Source: Agrobacterium sp. a22-2
GTDB taxonomy: Bacteria > Pseudomonadota > Alphaproteobacteria > Rhizobiales > Rhizobiaceae
Assembly (NCBI RefSeq): GCF_012276985.1
Contig: NZ_JAAXMM010000002.1
Span: 310,001-374,000, forward strand
Direction: 5' to 3'
DNA length: 64,000 bases
The translations under genes were made by a program, and so were the position numbers. Within the stretch, counting starts at the first letter, position 1; every line of letters begins with the position of its first letter. Positions 17,336-26,368 of this stretch are shown piece after piece. Below the pieces are notes generated by a model. It was not told the DNA's origin. It did not search any database and saw nothing but the letters and a program-made list of their open reading frames with translations.

Positions 17336-18646
17336 ATGACCAATGTCGTGGTGGTGGGTTCGCAGTGGGGCGACGAAGGCAAGGGCAAGATTGTCGACTG
17401 GCTTTCGGAACGTGCGGATATCGTGGTTCGGTTCCAGGGCGGCCACAATGCTGGCCATACGCTGGTCATCGACGGCGTGTCCTACAAGCTGTCGCTGCTG
17501 CCCTCCGGCGTGGTGCGTCCCGGCAAGATGGGCGTCATCGGCAATGGCGTGGTCGTCGATCCCCATGCGCTGCTGGCTGAAATCGGCAGACTGAAGGCGC
17601 AGGGCGTCGAAGTGACCCCCGACAATCTGCGGATTGCCGACAACGCCACGCTGATCCTGTCGCTGCACCGCGAACTCGACGGCATGCGCGAAGACGCCGC
17701 CACCAACAGCGGCGCCAATAGCGGCACCAAGATCGGCACGACGCGCCGCGGCATTGGCCCGGCCTATGAAGACAAGGTCGGCCGCCGCGCCATCCGCTTC
17801 ATGGATCTGGCCGATCTGGACGCGCTGGAAGGCAAGGTCGAGAGCATCCTGACCCACCACAATGCGCTGCGTCGCGGTTTTGGCGCGCCGGAGGTCGAGC
17901 ACAAGACGATCATGGACGAACTGACCTCGGTCGCCGATCAGGTGCTGCCGTTCCGCGAGACCGTGTGGCTGCTGCTCGACAAGGAACGTCGCAAGGGGTC
18001 GCGCATCCTGTTCGAAGGTGCGCAGGGCTCTCTGCTCGATATCGATCACGGCACCTATCCCTTCGTGACCTCGTCCAATACCGTCGCCGGCCAGGCCGCT
18101 GCCGGCTCCGGCATGGGTCCCGGTTCGCTGGGTTATATCCTTGGAATCACCAAGGCCTACACGACACGCGTCGGCGAGGGACCGTTTCCGACGGAACTTA
18201 CCGACGAGATCGGACAGTTTCTTGGGGAAAAAGGTCATGAATTTGGCACGGTTACGGGTCGTAAACGGCGCTGCGGCTGGTTCGATGCGGCGCTGGTGCG
18301 CCAGTCGGTGGCCACCAATGGCATCACGGGCATCGCGCTCACCAAGCTCGATGTTCTCGACGGGCTGGACGAGCTGAAGATCTGCGTCGGCTATACGCTC
18401 GATGGCGTGGAAATCGACCATTTGCCGGCAAGTCAGGGCGCGCAGGCTCGTGTCGAGCCGGTCTATATCACGCTGGAAGGCTGGAAGGAATCGACCGTCG
18501 GCGCCCGCAGATGGGCAGACCTACCGGCCCAGGCGATCAAGTATGTTCGCCAGGTGGAAGAGCTGATCGGGGCGCCGGTGGCCCTGCTTTCGACCAGCCC
18601 GGAGCGCGACGACACCATACTTGTGACCGACCCGTTTGAGGATTAA
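17336..18646 (+). CDS. purA: Adenylosuccinate synthetase
   Basis: A 436-residue enzyme that joins IMP and aspartate using GTP, the first committed step to AMP. The N-terminal motif [15 protein letters not shown] gives catalytic D13 and the P-loop, and GGHNAGHT gives H41. The IMP-binding [13 protein letters not shown]-like segment ([12 protein letters not shown]) and [12 protein letters not shown] guanine-binding motif are present. The ATG at 17336 has an AGGA ribosome site and gives the normal family length; the longer frame to 17285 is not needed. The next gene downstream is a large unknown protein on the same strand, 60 bases away. Confidence 0.97.
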   Translation: MTNVVVVGSQWGDEGKGKIVDWLSERADIVVRFQGGHNAGHTLVIDGVSYKLSLLPSGVVRPGKMGVIGNGVVVDPHALLAEIGRLKAQGVEVTPDNLRIADNATLILSLHRELDGMREDAATNSGANSGTKIGTTRRGIGPAYEDKVGRRAIRFMDLADLDALEGKVESILTHHNALRRGFGAPEVEHKTIMDELTSVADQVLPFRETVWLLLDKERRKGSRILFEGAQGSLLDIDHGTYPFVTSSNTVAGQAAAGSGMGPGSLGYILGITKAYTTRVGEGPFPTELTDEIGQFLGEKGHEFGTVTGRKRRCGWFDAALVRQSVATNGITGIALTKLDVLDGLDELKICVGYTLDGVEIDHLPASQGAQARVEPVYITLEGWKESTVGARRWADLPAQAIKYVRQVEELIGAPVALLSTSPERDDTILVTDPFED

Positions 18647-18706
18647 TGTCGGAAATAATTAACCAATTGTCATACGGCATGGGCCGTCGACCATGAGAAA
18701 GTGCTG

Positions 18707-21088
18707 ATGGCTGACTTTGTAGCAGTTATTCGACGGGCCGTTGACGGCCTGTCGAACAATACCCCGGAAATGCGCGCGAAGGTGTACGAGAAGGCTCGTG
18801 GCGCGGTGATGCGCCAGCTTCAGAACATGTCGCCCCGCCCGCCGGAGGAAATGCTGCGCCGTCAGCTCGACAAGCTCGAAGCGGCCATCGTGGAGGTCGA
18901 GGCGGAGCATGCCGAGGCCCTGATGGCGGCGGAGGAAGAGGAGGCGATGAACGCGGCTGCGGTCTCCGCAGCGCCGGCTTTCGTCGAACCGGAGCCAGCC
19001 GAGCCTGAACCCGTCGAACCCGAGGCGCCGGCCGCTCCTGCGCCGACATATACCGAGAAGCAGGCGCCGGTCGAAACGGTCGAACCTGAGCCGTGGAACC
19101 CTGCGCCGGAAGCTTACGTCAGCCCGGCTGAGGAAACCGACGAGCATGCCTATGTCGGCGTGGACGAGGCGGATGCGGCGCATCCGGTCGAGCACGTCGC
19201 CGAGAACCCTGATGTGTTTGCGCCGGCTGCCGACGAACGGCGCGACGCCGCGGCTGCCGGGGCACCGTTCTATGACTATCCCGAGGGGCCGGCCGCCGAG
19301 CCTGCGGGCACACTGGAGCCGGAGACCGTTGAGCCGGATCCCTATGCTTCGGGCACAAGCTCTGCAGCTGAAGACGTGTATGCGCCCTGGCCAGAGGCGG
19401 CGCCCGTGCCGACACCGGAGGCTCCCGCCGAACCGGTGCCGGACGAACCGCAGGAACAGCACGGCTTTGCACCATGGCCGGAAGCGGCCGAGACGGTGGT
19501 TCACGCCGATGAGCCCGCCAGTGCTGTCGAGCCTGCTGCCGCACCCGCAGCCTTCGGAGACTGGCCGCCTTATCGCGAAGATGCATCTGATCCGTTCGTG
19601 TTTCCGGACGAACCGGCTCCGTCGGCGACCCCTGTTGCACGGGACGAGCCTAAACCCAAAGCCGCCGCCTTCGACGAGGCCGATGCGCTGGGCGAATTCG
19701 ACGACTTCGTTCGCAGCGGCCAGAGCAAGCGCCCGGCGCCTGAGATGCCGCCGGCGCTGGATCTTCTCGAATGGGACGAAGCCGACCATCAGACCAGTTT
19801 TGTCGGCAAGGATGCCGCGCCGGAGGCAGCTCCCTTGGAGGGAGCGGATGCCGGCTGGTTCAAGGAGTTCGAGCAAGGCGCAGCCAGCGCCAGCGCCGCC
19901 CCGGCCGCGGCCAAAGGCAAAGCTAACGGTACCAAGGCGCGCGCCTCGACCGAGGATATCGATGCGCTTCTGGCCAATGCCGAGCAGAAGGCCTACCGCC
20001 GCGAGGACAAGCCACGCCGTAATTATGCGCCGGTCGTGCTTGGCGTGGCGGGCGTCCTGCTTCTGGCGGGCGCCGGCTATGGGCTGTGGGTCAACCGCGA
20101 TACTGTCAGCAGTCTTGTCGATGGACTGGTAAGTTCGGTTCCCTCGACGGAGACGGCCGGCGAGCAGACACCGCCGGCCTCGGAGACGCCCGAAACGATC
20201 GTGCCGTCCGGCAACGGGACGGTCCCTGCCGATCCTGTGGCCAATGGCAATGGCACGCCCGCGCCTGACGGCTCGGTCACCGGCCAGAAATTTACGCAAC
20301 GGCTGCTGCCGGATGGCGGCGAAGTGGACGAGGGCGTGGCTGCCACGCCGGGCGGCGCCGTGCCGGCTGGCGAAGGCACGTCGGTTGCCGAAAAGAACGT
20401 GCCGTCCGACACATCGCCGACGACGCCCCCGGTTCAGGCACCGGCCGCCGAAGGCACGCCGGCTACGCCGACCACCACGCCGCCGGCCACTCCGGGTGCG
20501 GCACCTGCCGGCGACATTGCCATGCCGACCGATGGCCAGAAGGCGTTTCTCTACGAGGAACGGCTGGGCCAGACCGTGCCGACCACGGTTCCCGGTCATA
20601 TCGTCTGGACCGCCTTGCGGGAAACTGCCGAAAACGGCAAGGCCGAGCCGGTCATCCAGGGCAGCCTGTCCATTCCCGGCCGTGGCCTGAGCGCACTGAT
20701 CACCTTCAAGCGCAATGCCGACAACTCCCTGCCGGCCAGCCATCTGGCGGAAGTGGTGTTTTCCGTGCCGGCCGATTTCGAGGGCGGGGCGATCGACAGC
20801 ATCCAGCGCATTGCCATGAAAGCGACCGAGCAGGACCGCGGCGATCCGCTGATCGCCGTCTCGGCGAAGATCACCGACGACACCTACATGATCGCCTTCA
20901 ACGATTTTGCCGAAGTAGTGGCGCGCAATCTGGAACTCTTGCAGAGCCGCAACTGGATCGACATTCCGGTGACCTACCGCAATGGCCGCCGCGCGCTGCT
21001 GACCCTCGACAAGGGCGTGCAGGGCAAGGCGGTCTTCGACAGCGTCATCAAGGAATGGGCCACCATGGGCAGCGCCCGCGGCGGCTGA
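18707..21088 (+). CDS. Large Pro/Glu/Ala-rich single-pass membrane protein, unknown
   Basis: Not recognised as a named family. About 793 residues: a short helical N-terminus (MADFVAVIRRAVDGLSNNTPEMRAKVYEKARGA), then about 400 disordered residues rich in Pro, Glu and Ala with loose repeats (PEPxEPE, APWPEAAE). A single transmembrane helix lies near 440-463 (VVLGVAGVLLLAGAGYGLW), then a Pro/Thr-rich linker, then a folded C-terminal domain (about 605-793). A GTG at 18701 is an alternative start six bases earlier. The arrangement suggests an inner-membrane protein with a long cytoplasmic tether and a periplasmic domain. Position after purA and before convergent rpoH gives no direct clue. Confidence 0.8.
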   Translation: MADFVAVIRRAVDGLSNNTPEMRAKVYEKARGAVMRQLQNMSPRPPEEMLRRQLDKLEAAIVEVEAEHAEALMAAEEEEAMNAAAVSAAPAFVEPEPAEPEPVEPEAPAAPAPTYTEKQAPVETVEPEPWNPAPEAYVSPAEETDEHAYVGVDEADAAHPVEHVAENPDVFAPAADERRDAAAAGAPFYDYPEGPAAEPAGTLEPETVEPDPYASGTSSAAEDVYAPWPEAAPVPTPEAPAEPVPDEPQEQHGFAPWPEAAETVVHADEPASAVEPAAAPAAFGDWPPYREDASDPFVFPDEPAPSATPVARDEPKPKAAAFDEADALGEFDDFVRSGQSKRPAPEMPPALDLLEWDEADHQTSFVGKDAAPEAAPLEGADAGWFKEFEQGAASASAAPAAAKGKANGTKARASTEDIDALLANAEQKAYRREDKPRRNYAPVVLGVAGVLLLAGAGYGLWVNRDTVSSLVDGLVSSVPSTETAGEQTPPASETPETIVPSGNGTVPADPVANGNGTPAPDGSVTGQKFTQRLLPDGGEVDEGVAATPGGAVPAGEGTSVAEKNVPSDTSPTTPPVQAPAAEGTPATPTTTPPATPGAAPAGDIAMPTDGQKAFLYEERLGQTVPTTVPGHIVWTALRETAENGKAEPVIQGSLSIPGRGLSALITFKRNADNSLPASHLAEVVFSVPADFEGGAIDSIQRIAMKATEQDRGDPLIAVSAKITDDTYMIAFNDFAEVVARNLELLQSRNWIDIPVTYRNGRRALLTLDKGVQGKAVFDSVIKEWATMGSARGG

Positions 21089-21116
21089 GGTCGCTCAAGC
21101 ACAATCGACAAAAACA

Positions 21117-21141
21117 AACGGCCGGCAATTTGCCGGCCGTT
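21117..21141. terminator. Bidirectional rho-independent terminator
   Basis: A perfect 11-12 bp stem (AACGGCCGGCA / TGCCGGCCGTT) with a tiny loop, flanked by A and T runs, lies between the convergent unknown gene and rpoH and can serve both. Confidence 0.75.
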
Positions 21142-21179
21142 CTGCATTTGGGGCATGACGTTAGCGGGGATGCCGCCGA

Positions 21180-22082
21180 TCAGGCATTGACGAGGCGGAC
21201 GGCCTTGGCGCGTTCGAGCGCTTCCTTCTGAACCGCCTCCTGCACCTTTTCGAAGGCGCGCACCTCGATCTGACGAACACGCTCGCGGCTGATGTCGAAT
21301 TCGCTCGACAGCTCTTCCAGTGTGACCGGATCTTCTGCCAGGCGACGAGCCTCAAAAATGCGGCGCTCGCGATCGTTGAGCACGCTCATGGCGCGGCTCA
21401 GCATGCGGCGACGGGTTTCCAGCTCGTCCTGCTCGATCAGCACGGCTTCCTGGCTTTCGTGGTCATCGACCAGCCAATCCTGCCACTGGCCGGACTCGCC
21501 TTCGGAGGCGCGGATCGGGGCATTCAGCGAGGCGTCGCCGGACAGGCGGCGGTTCATCGAGATGACCTCCTCCGCCGAGACGTTCAGCTTGGTGGCGATT
21601 TCGGCGACCTGATCGGGTCGCAGATCGCCTTCCTCGATCGCCTGGATCTTGCCTTTCAGGCGGCGCAGGTTGAAGAACAGCCGCTTCTGGTTGGCGGTCG
21701 TGCCCATTTTGACGAGCGACCACGAACGCAGGATATATTCCTGGATCGACGCCTTGATCCACCACATGGCATAGGTCGCCAGGCGGAAACCGCGTTCGGG
21801 ATCGAATTTCTTGACGGCCTGCATCAGGCCGACATTGCCTTCGGACACCACTTCGCCGATCGGCAGGCCGTAGCCGCGATAACCCATGGCGATCTTGGCG
21901 ACCAGACGCAGATGGCTGGTCACCAGCCGGTGGGCGGCGTCGCGGTCGCCATGCTCGGCATAGCGCTTGGCAAGCATGTATTCTTCCTGCGGCTCCAGCA
22001 TCGGAAATTTGCGGATCTCGTCGAGATAGCGGTTCAATCCCGCTTCGCCGGCAGTAATGGTGGGCAGATAATTGCGGGCCAT
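21180..22082 (-). CDS. rpoH: RNA polymerase sigma-32 factor
   Basis: A 300-residue heat-shock sigma factor. Region 2 carries YRGYGLPIGEVVSEGNVGLM and ATYAMWWIKASIQEYILRSWS; the RpoH box follows (QKRLFFNLRRLKGKI). Region 4 has the helix-turn-helix (TLEELSSEFDISRERVRQIE). The ATG at 22082 (MARNYLP) has an AAGGGGG ribosome site; the frame extends to 22172 but those residues are not part of the family. Rhizobia often carry two rpoH copies; only this one is in the window. It converges on the purA-linked unknown gene. Confidence 0.96.
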   Translation of the reverse strand: MARNYLPTITAGEAGLNRYLDEIRKFPMLEPQEEYMLAKRYAEHGDRDAAHRLVTSHLRLVAKIAMGYRGYGLPIGEVVSEGNVGLMQAVKKFDPERGFRLATYAMWWIKASIQEYILRSWSLVKMGTTANQKRLFFNLRRLKGKIQAIEEGDLRPDQVAEIATKLNVSAEEVISMNRRLSGDASLNAPIRASEGESGQWQDWLVDDHESQEAVLIEQDELETRRRMLSRAMSVLNDRERRIFEARRLAEDPVTLEELSSEFDISRERVRQIEVRAFEKVQEAVQKEALERAKAVRLVNA

Positions 22083-22254
22083 AAAGCACCCCCTTTCGCT
22101 ATTGGCTTCCCTTGCGGACTGTTCGGGCAAGCCAAGACCTTTGTGGATTTTCCAAATCCCACAAAAATCCATGTAACAAATAAGTGTGGCGAATTAGGGA
22201 TTCAAGGGATCACGAAAATGTAATGACATTACGTTTTGGTAATATTCCGGCGGC

Positions 22255-22965
22255 TCAATAGTCGAACAGAATGTGGCTTTCGCGCCATTGTTTCCTCAAT
22301 GTCTCGCCATCGCAAAAGGTCTCGTCCATCAGGCGGCAACCCTCGAACCGGTTGTGCCGGAAATGGCGGAAATCGTTGCGCAGCTCACAATAGGCCGCAA
22401 TGTGTATGCCGTCTACATAATAGACGAGGGCCAGCGGCCGGATGGTGCGTTGCGTTTGGCTTCCGACGGCATCGCGATAGGTGATGGAAAGCTTGCGCTC
22501 GTCGCGGATGGCACGGCGGATGATGTTGAGATCGACGCTTGCCTCAGGAATGGCATGCCAGGTCGAGACGTAGAGCGGCATGGCGTCGATGCTGGTCCGG
22601 TCGCAGGGCAGCACGTCGCCGATCTTCGCGGCGGCGCTGCGGCCGGCGGCCTCCAGGCTGTTGTCGCCTGTGCGGGCGACCAGCGACAGGCCGACGGCGA
22701 TGGCTTCGATCTCCTCGTGCGAGAACATCAGTGGCGGCAGGTCGTAACCGCGTCGCATCATGTAGCCGATGCCGGCCGCGCCCTCGATCGGCACGCGCGA
22801 TGCCTGCAGGGCGGCGATATCGCGGTAGATGGTGCGCTTGGTCACCTCCAGCCGTGCAGCGATGGCGTCGGCGGTGAGCGGCACGCGCGATGCCCGCAGC
22901 ATCTGGATGATGTCGAACATGCGGCTGGACTGCGCCACGGTCTTTCCTTCGATTGTGTCGCCCAT
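22255..22965 (-). CDS. YafY-type HTH/WYL-domain transcriptional regulator
   Basis: A 236-residue protein with an N-terminal HTH_11 domain (about 15-60: RMFDIIQMLRASRVPLTADA, VTKRTIYRDIAALQ) and a WYL domain (about 130-220: AIRDERKLSITYRDAVG, RPLALVYYVDGIHIAAYCE). WYL regulators sense small ligands or nucleic acids. It is divergent from a DMT transporter with only 72 bases between the starts, so that transporter is its probable target, along with its own gene. Confidence 0.88.
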   Translation of the reverse strand: MGDTIEGKTVAQSSRMFDIIQMLRASRVPLTADAIAARLEVTKRTIYRDIAALQASRVPIEGAAGIGYMMRRGYDLPPLMFSHEEIEAIAVGLSLVARTGDNSLEAAGRSAAAKIGDVLPCDRTSIDAMPLYVSTWHAIPEASVDLNIIRRAIRDERKLSITYRDAVGSQTQRTIRPLALVYYVDGIHIAAYCELRNDFRHFRHNRFEGCRLMDETFCDGETLRKQWRESHILFDY

Positions 22966-23037
22966 GCTGCTGACAGGCTGTTGTCAGCAGCACCTTGCTA
23001 CAGCTTGCGATGCTTTCCAACCGCCAAGGATGCCTCC

Positions 23038-23910
23038 ATGAAAATCTCTCCCTATGTCGTCGGCCTGATCGCTGTCTTGACTGCCACCGTGGCGCTCAGC
23101 ACCGCCGGGCTGATGACGCGGCTCATCACCATGGATGCACCGACCCTGCTGTTCTGGAGAGGGGTGGTCAGTGGCGCCTTTCTGTTGCTCTGCCTGCTCG
23201 TCTGGAAGGGGCGGGGCGTGCGCGGCGATTTTGCCCGGCTCGGGCTTGCCGGCCTGGCGATCTGCATCGCGTCTGCCGTCAGTGCCTCCCTGTTCATCTC
23301 GGCCCTGCATGAAACGACCGTAGCCCATGTCGCCATCATCTTCGCCACATGCCCGTTCCTGGCTGCCGGCCTTGGCTTTGTGGTTCTCGGTGAACGGCCG
23401 GGCCGCGGTGCATTGATCGCCAGCGGCGTGGCGATGGCGGGCGTGCTGCTGATGATCGGCACGGGAGACGAGGGCGCCCTGTTCGGCGACCTCCTGGCCT
23501 TTGCCATGACCGCAACGATCGCGCTGTGGACGGTGCTGGTGCGCCGGTATCCGGACAAGCCGGTGCTGGCCTGCTCGGTGCTGTCCACGCTGCTGAGTGC
23601 TGCTTTCGCAGTGCCGTTTGCAACGCCGCTTGCCGTGTCCGGCCAGGACTTGGCTGTCGTCGTCCTCTTTGCCGTGTTCGGCTTCTCGCTCGGCGTCGTG
23701 CTGCTGATCGTCGGCTCGCGGGCGCTGCCGCCGGTCGAATCCGCCCTGATCGGTGCGCTGGATGCGCCGTTGGCACCGCTCCTGGTCTGGCTGTTCGTCG
23801 GCGAGGCACCATCGATCACGACCCTTGTCGGCGGAACCGTCGTGCTTTCGGCCGTCACCTTGCACGTTGTTTCCACCACGGTGCTCAACCGCAGTGCCTG
23901 CCCCTCGTAA
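23038..23910 (+). CDS. DMT-superfamily (EamA) transporter
   Basis: A 290-residue protein with about ten membrane helices and two EamA repeats (MKISPYVVGLIAVLTATVAL at the start; ALVSGVAMAGVLLMIGTG-type helices later). The open frame starts far upstream at 22273, but this is the shadow of the divergent regulator gene; the ATG at 23038 has an AAGGA ribosome site and starts the first helix. Export of a metabolite under control of the divergent WYL regulator is likely; the substrate is unknown. Confidence 0.87.
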   Translation: MKISPYVVGLIAVLTATVALSTAGLMTRLITMDAPTLLFWRGVVSGAFLLLCLLVWKGRGVRGDFARLGLAGLAICIASAVSASLFISALHETTVAHVAIIFATCPFLAAGLGFVVLGERPGRGALIASGVAMAGVLLMIGTGDEGALFGDLLAFAMTATIALWTVLVRRYPDKPVLACSVLSTLLSAAFAVPFATPLAVSGQDLAVVVLFAVFGFSLGVVLLIVGSRALPPVESALIGALDAPLAPLLVWLFVGEAPSITTLVGGTVVLSAVTLHVVSTTVLNRSACPS

Positions 23911-23919
23911 GAGAGGGGC

Positions 23920-24945
23920 CTAAACCGCCTGCAGGGCGTCGATCACCGCCTGCATGTCGGCGGGGACCGGCGCTTCGAAACGCATGGTCTTGCCGGTCGA
24001 GGGGTGTTCGAAGGCCAGCAGATAGGCGTGCAGGGCCTGGCGGTGGAAGCCGTTGACCACGGCTCTTGCTGCGTCCGGCAGGAGATTGGCCTTGGTCTTG
24101 AAGGCGGCGCCATATTCCGGGTCGCCGATCAGGGGATGGCCGATATGGGCCATGTGCACGCGGATCTGGTGGGTACGGCCGGTTTCCAGGCGGCATTCGA
24201 CCAGCGAGGCGATGCAGGTGGAGTCCGGCTTCTCGCCATAGCGCTCGACCACCGTGTAATGGGTGATCGCCTCGCGGGCGTCGTCGGTGTCTTCCTTCTT
24301 GACGGTGCGCTTGGTGCGGTCGCCGGCGCGGCCCAGAGGGGCATCGATGGTGCCGTGGAGGGTGCGGGGGCGACCCCAGACGATGGCCCGGTAGGCGCGC
24401 TCCAGCGGCCCGGTGCGGCCATGGTCGGCAAACTGGTCGGCGAGGTGTCGATGGGCGAGATCGTTCTTGGCCACTACCATGACGCCGGAGGTTTCCTTGT
24501 CGAGCCGGTGCACGATGCCCGGCCGCTTGACGCCGCCGATGCCCGACAGGCTGTCGCCGCAATGGTGGATCAGGGCATTGACCAGCGTGCCCGTCCAGTT
24601 GCCGGCGCCGGGATGCACGACCAGGCCGGCGGGTTTGGCCAGCACGATCAGGTCGCTGTCCTCGTAAAGCACCTCAAGCGGAATGTCCTCGCCCTGCGGT
24701 TCGGCGTCTTCCGGCTCGGGCATGACGATGGCCAGGCTGTCGCCCGGCTTGATCTTGCGCTTGGGTTCGGTGACGGCGGTGCCGTTGATGAAGACCGCCC
24801 CTTGCTCGATCAGCGCCTTGACGCGGTTGCGCGACAGATCGCCGCCGAGCGCGCCGGCAAGCCATGCGTCGAGCCGCCCTTCGGCGTCCTCTCCGGCAAT
24901 CAGGGCTTTTCTTAAGGGATCGGCTTGTTTAAAGGGGTCGTTCAT
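23920..24945 (-). CDS. RluA-family ribosomal RNA pseudouridine synthase (RluD-like)
   Basis: A 341-residue enzyme with an N-terminal S4 domain (about 20-75: GRLDAWLAGALGGDLSRNRV) and the RluA catalytic motif HRLDKETSGVMVVAK with Asp149. The C-terminal signature ECRLETGRTHQIRVHMAHIG is intact. It isomerises uridines in 23S rRNA; RluD-like from S4 domain and length, though RluC cannot be excluded. The open frame continues to 25236, but the ATG at 24945 is the family start. In Rhizobiales this gene often neighbours rpoH, as here, with a regulator-transporter pair between them. Confidence 0.92.
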   Translation of the reverse strand: MNDPFKQADPLRKALIAGEDAEGRLDAWLAGALGGDLSRNRVKALIEQGAVFINGTAVTEPKRKIKPGDSLAIVMPEPEDAEPQGEDIPLEVLYEDSDLIVLAKPAGLVVHPGAGNWTGTLVNALIHHCGDSLSGIGGVKRPGIVHRLDKETSGVMVVAKNDLAHRHLADQFADHGRTGPLERAYRAIVWGRPRTLHGTIDAPLGRAGDRTKRTVKKEDTDDAREAITHYTVVERYGEKPDSTCIASLVECRLETGRTHQIRVHMAHIGHPLIGDPEYGAAFKTKANLLPDAARAVVNGFHRQALHAYLLAFEHPSTGKTMRFEAPVPADMQAVIDALQAV

Positions 24946-25129
24946 TCTGTCATCCCGCGTGTGCACCACCGGCTTGCGGCGCATTGGTTTCGGTGCCACT
25001 TGGCACAGACTGCCGCATTCTACAATCAAACAGCCATGTAACGTGGCTCTTTTTCCCTGAACCGAGGTTCGCAGCCAGGGAAAACGCCCAGATCCCGCGG
25101 ACACCAGAGAAGCAGAGACAAAAAAGCCG

Positions 25130-25516
25130 ATGGCCGATATCGATACCGACGACCAGGACGAAAAGCCGCTCGATCCGGCCATGGAAAACGTCCGCCGCAA
25201 GATGGTGAAGCTGCAGCTCGTGTCGGGCGGCATCATGCTTTTGATGTTTATGGCGGTGCTGGCGGCGATTGTCTACAAGGTGACCCGCCCGGACGGTAGC
25301 GCGCGACCGGTCGCCCAGCCCGGTCTTGCCATTCCGGCCGACCAGCCGATCGTCGCGGCGGCCCTGCTGCCGGCAGGCTTCACCGTGCTGTCCACGGATC
25401 TGTCGAACAACCAGATCCTGTTCTACGGGACGACAACGGACGGCACCCGCAAGGCGCTGGTGTTCGATCTCTCGGTCGGCCGGATCGTCGCCGACGTCAC
25501 CGTTGCCGGCAACTGA
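25130..25516 (+). CDS. Small single-pass membrane protein, unknown
   Basis: A 128-residue protein with one transmembrane helix near 29-50 (LVSGGIMLLMFMAVLAAIVY), an acidic N-terminus (MADIDTDDQDEKPLDPAMEN), and a short beta-rich C-terminal domain (AGFTVLSTDLSNNQILFYGT ... ALVFDLSVGRIVADV). I do not recognise a family with certainty. It is followed after 15 bases by the SpoU methylase gene, so the two are probably co-transcribed. The C-terminal part should face the periplasm. Confidence 0.75.
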   Translation: MADIDTDDQDEKPLDPAMENVRRKMVKLQLVSGGIMLLMFMAVLAAIVYKVTRPDGSARPVAQPGLAIPADQPIVAAALLPAGFTVLSTDLSNNQILFYGTTTDGTRKALVFDLSVGRIVADVTVAGN

Positions 25517-25531
25517 TCGGCGGATGCCCTG

Positions 25532-26362
25532 ATGAGCGAACGGGCGTTGATTGTCATAACCGACCCCGAGGATCCGCGCATTGCCGAGTTCCGTCAGATC
25601 CGCGAACGGGACCTGACGGGTCGGCAGGGCCGGTTCATTGCCGAGGGCACGGTGGTGCTGCGCATGCTGGCGCAGGCGCATGGGGCCGGGCGCGGCATCA
25701 AGGCGGAAAAGATCCTGCTGCTGCAGAACCGTGTTAGCGGTCTCGACGAGCTGCTGGCATCCTTCCCGGCCGATATTCCGGTCTATGTGGCTGACGGTGC
25801 CGTGCTCGATGCCATTGCCGGCTTTCACCTGCATCGCGGCGTACTGGCGCTTGGCATTCGCGACGAGGCGCCGACGGCGTCGAGGCTGATAGAAAGCCTG
25901 CCGCAGCATGCGCTGGTGCTGGTTGGCTGCGGCATTTCCAACCATGACAATATCGGCTCGATGTTCCGCAACGCGGCGGGGTTTACGGCTGACGCCGTGC
26001 TGCTCGACGAGACCTGCTGCGATCCGCTCTATCGCAAGGCGCTGCGGGTGTCGGTCGGCTCGGTGCTGACGGTGCCCTATGACCGGCAGGGCAATGCGGT
26101 CGAGCTGCTCGGCAGTCTGGCCGATGCCGGTTTCGCCATCTGGGCGCTGTCGCCGTCCGGAATGACCGAGATCCGCGCTATACCGGCGTCGGCGCGCATG
26201 GCGCTGGTGGTCGGTACCGAGGGCGAGGGGTTGCCGGCCGAGGTGCTGGAACGCTTCCACACGGCGCGCATCGCCCAGGCGCCCGGTCTCGACAGCCTCA
26301 ATGTCGGCACGGCCAGCGGCATCGCACTTTATGGCCTGGCGCAGGCCATGGGGCGGCTCTGA
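25532..26362 (+). CDS. SpoU/TrmH-family RNA methyltransferase
   Basis: A 276-residue SPOUT enzyme. An N-terminal substrate-binding domain (residues 1-100) precedes the SpoU domain with the three knot motifs: LVGCGISNHDNIGSMFRNAA (motif 1), VVGTEGEGLPAEVL (motif 2) and LNVGTASGIALYGL (motif 3). It should 2'-O-methylate a tRNA or rRNA nucleotide with S-adenosylmethionine. The exact target cannot be read from sequence. Motif 3 has NVGTASGIA where most members have NVSVAAGI. Confidence 0.88.
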   Translation: MSERALIVITDPEDPRIAEFRQIRERDLTGRQGRFIAEGTVVLRMLAQAHGAGRGIKAEKILLLQNRVSGLDELLASFPADIPVYVADGAVLDAIAGFHLHRGVLALGIRDEAPTASRLIESLPQHALVLVGCGISNHDNIGSMFRNAAGFTADAVLLDETCCDPLYRKALRVSVGSVLTVPYDRQGNAVELLGSLADAGFAIWALSPSGMTEIRAIPASARMALVVGTEGEGLPAEVLERFHTARIAQAPGLDSLNVGTASGIALYGLAQAMGRL

Positions 26363-26368
26363 GGTCGT

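Noticed and set aside
18647-18706. TTAACC half-site after purA as a CtrA box
   Set aside because: No partner TTAA at the N7 distance; a single half-site in an AT-rich gap is not enough.
18659-20743. 694-residue minus-strand frame opposite the Pro/Glu-rich protein
   Set aside because: Arg/Gly-rich composition is the complement of the Pro/Glu/Ala codons; no start signal or domain.
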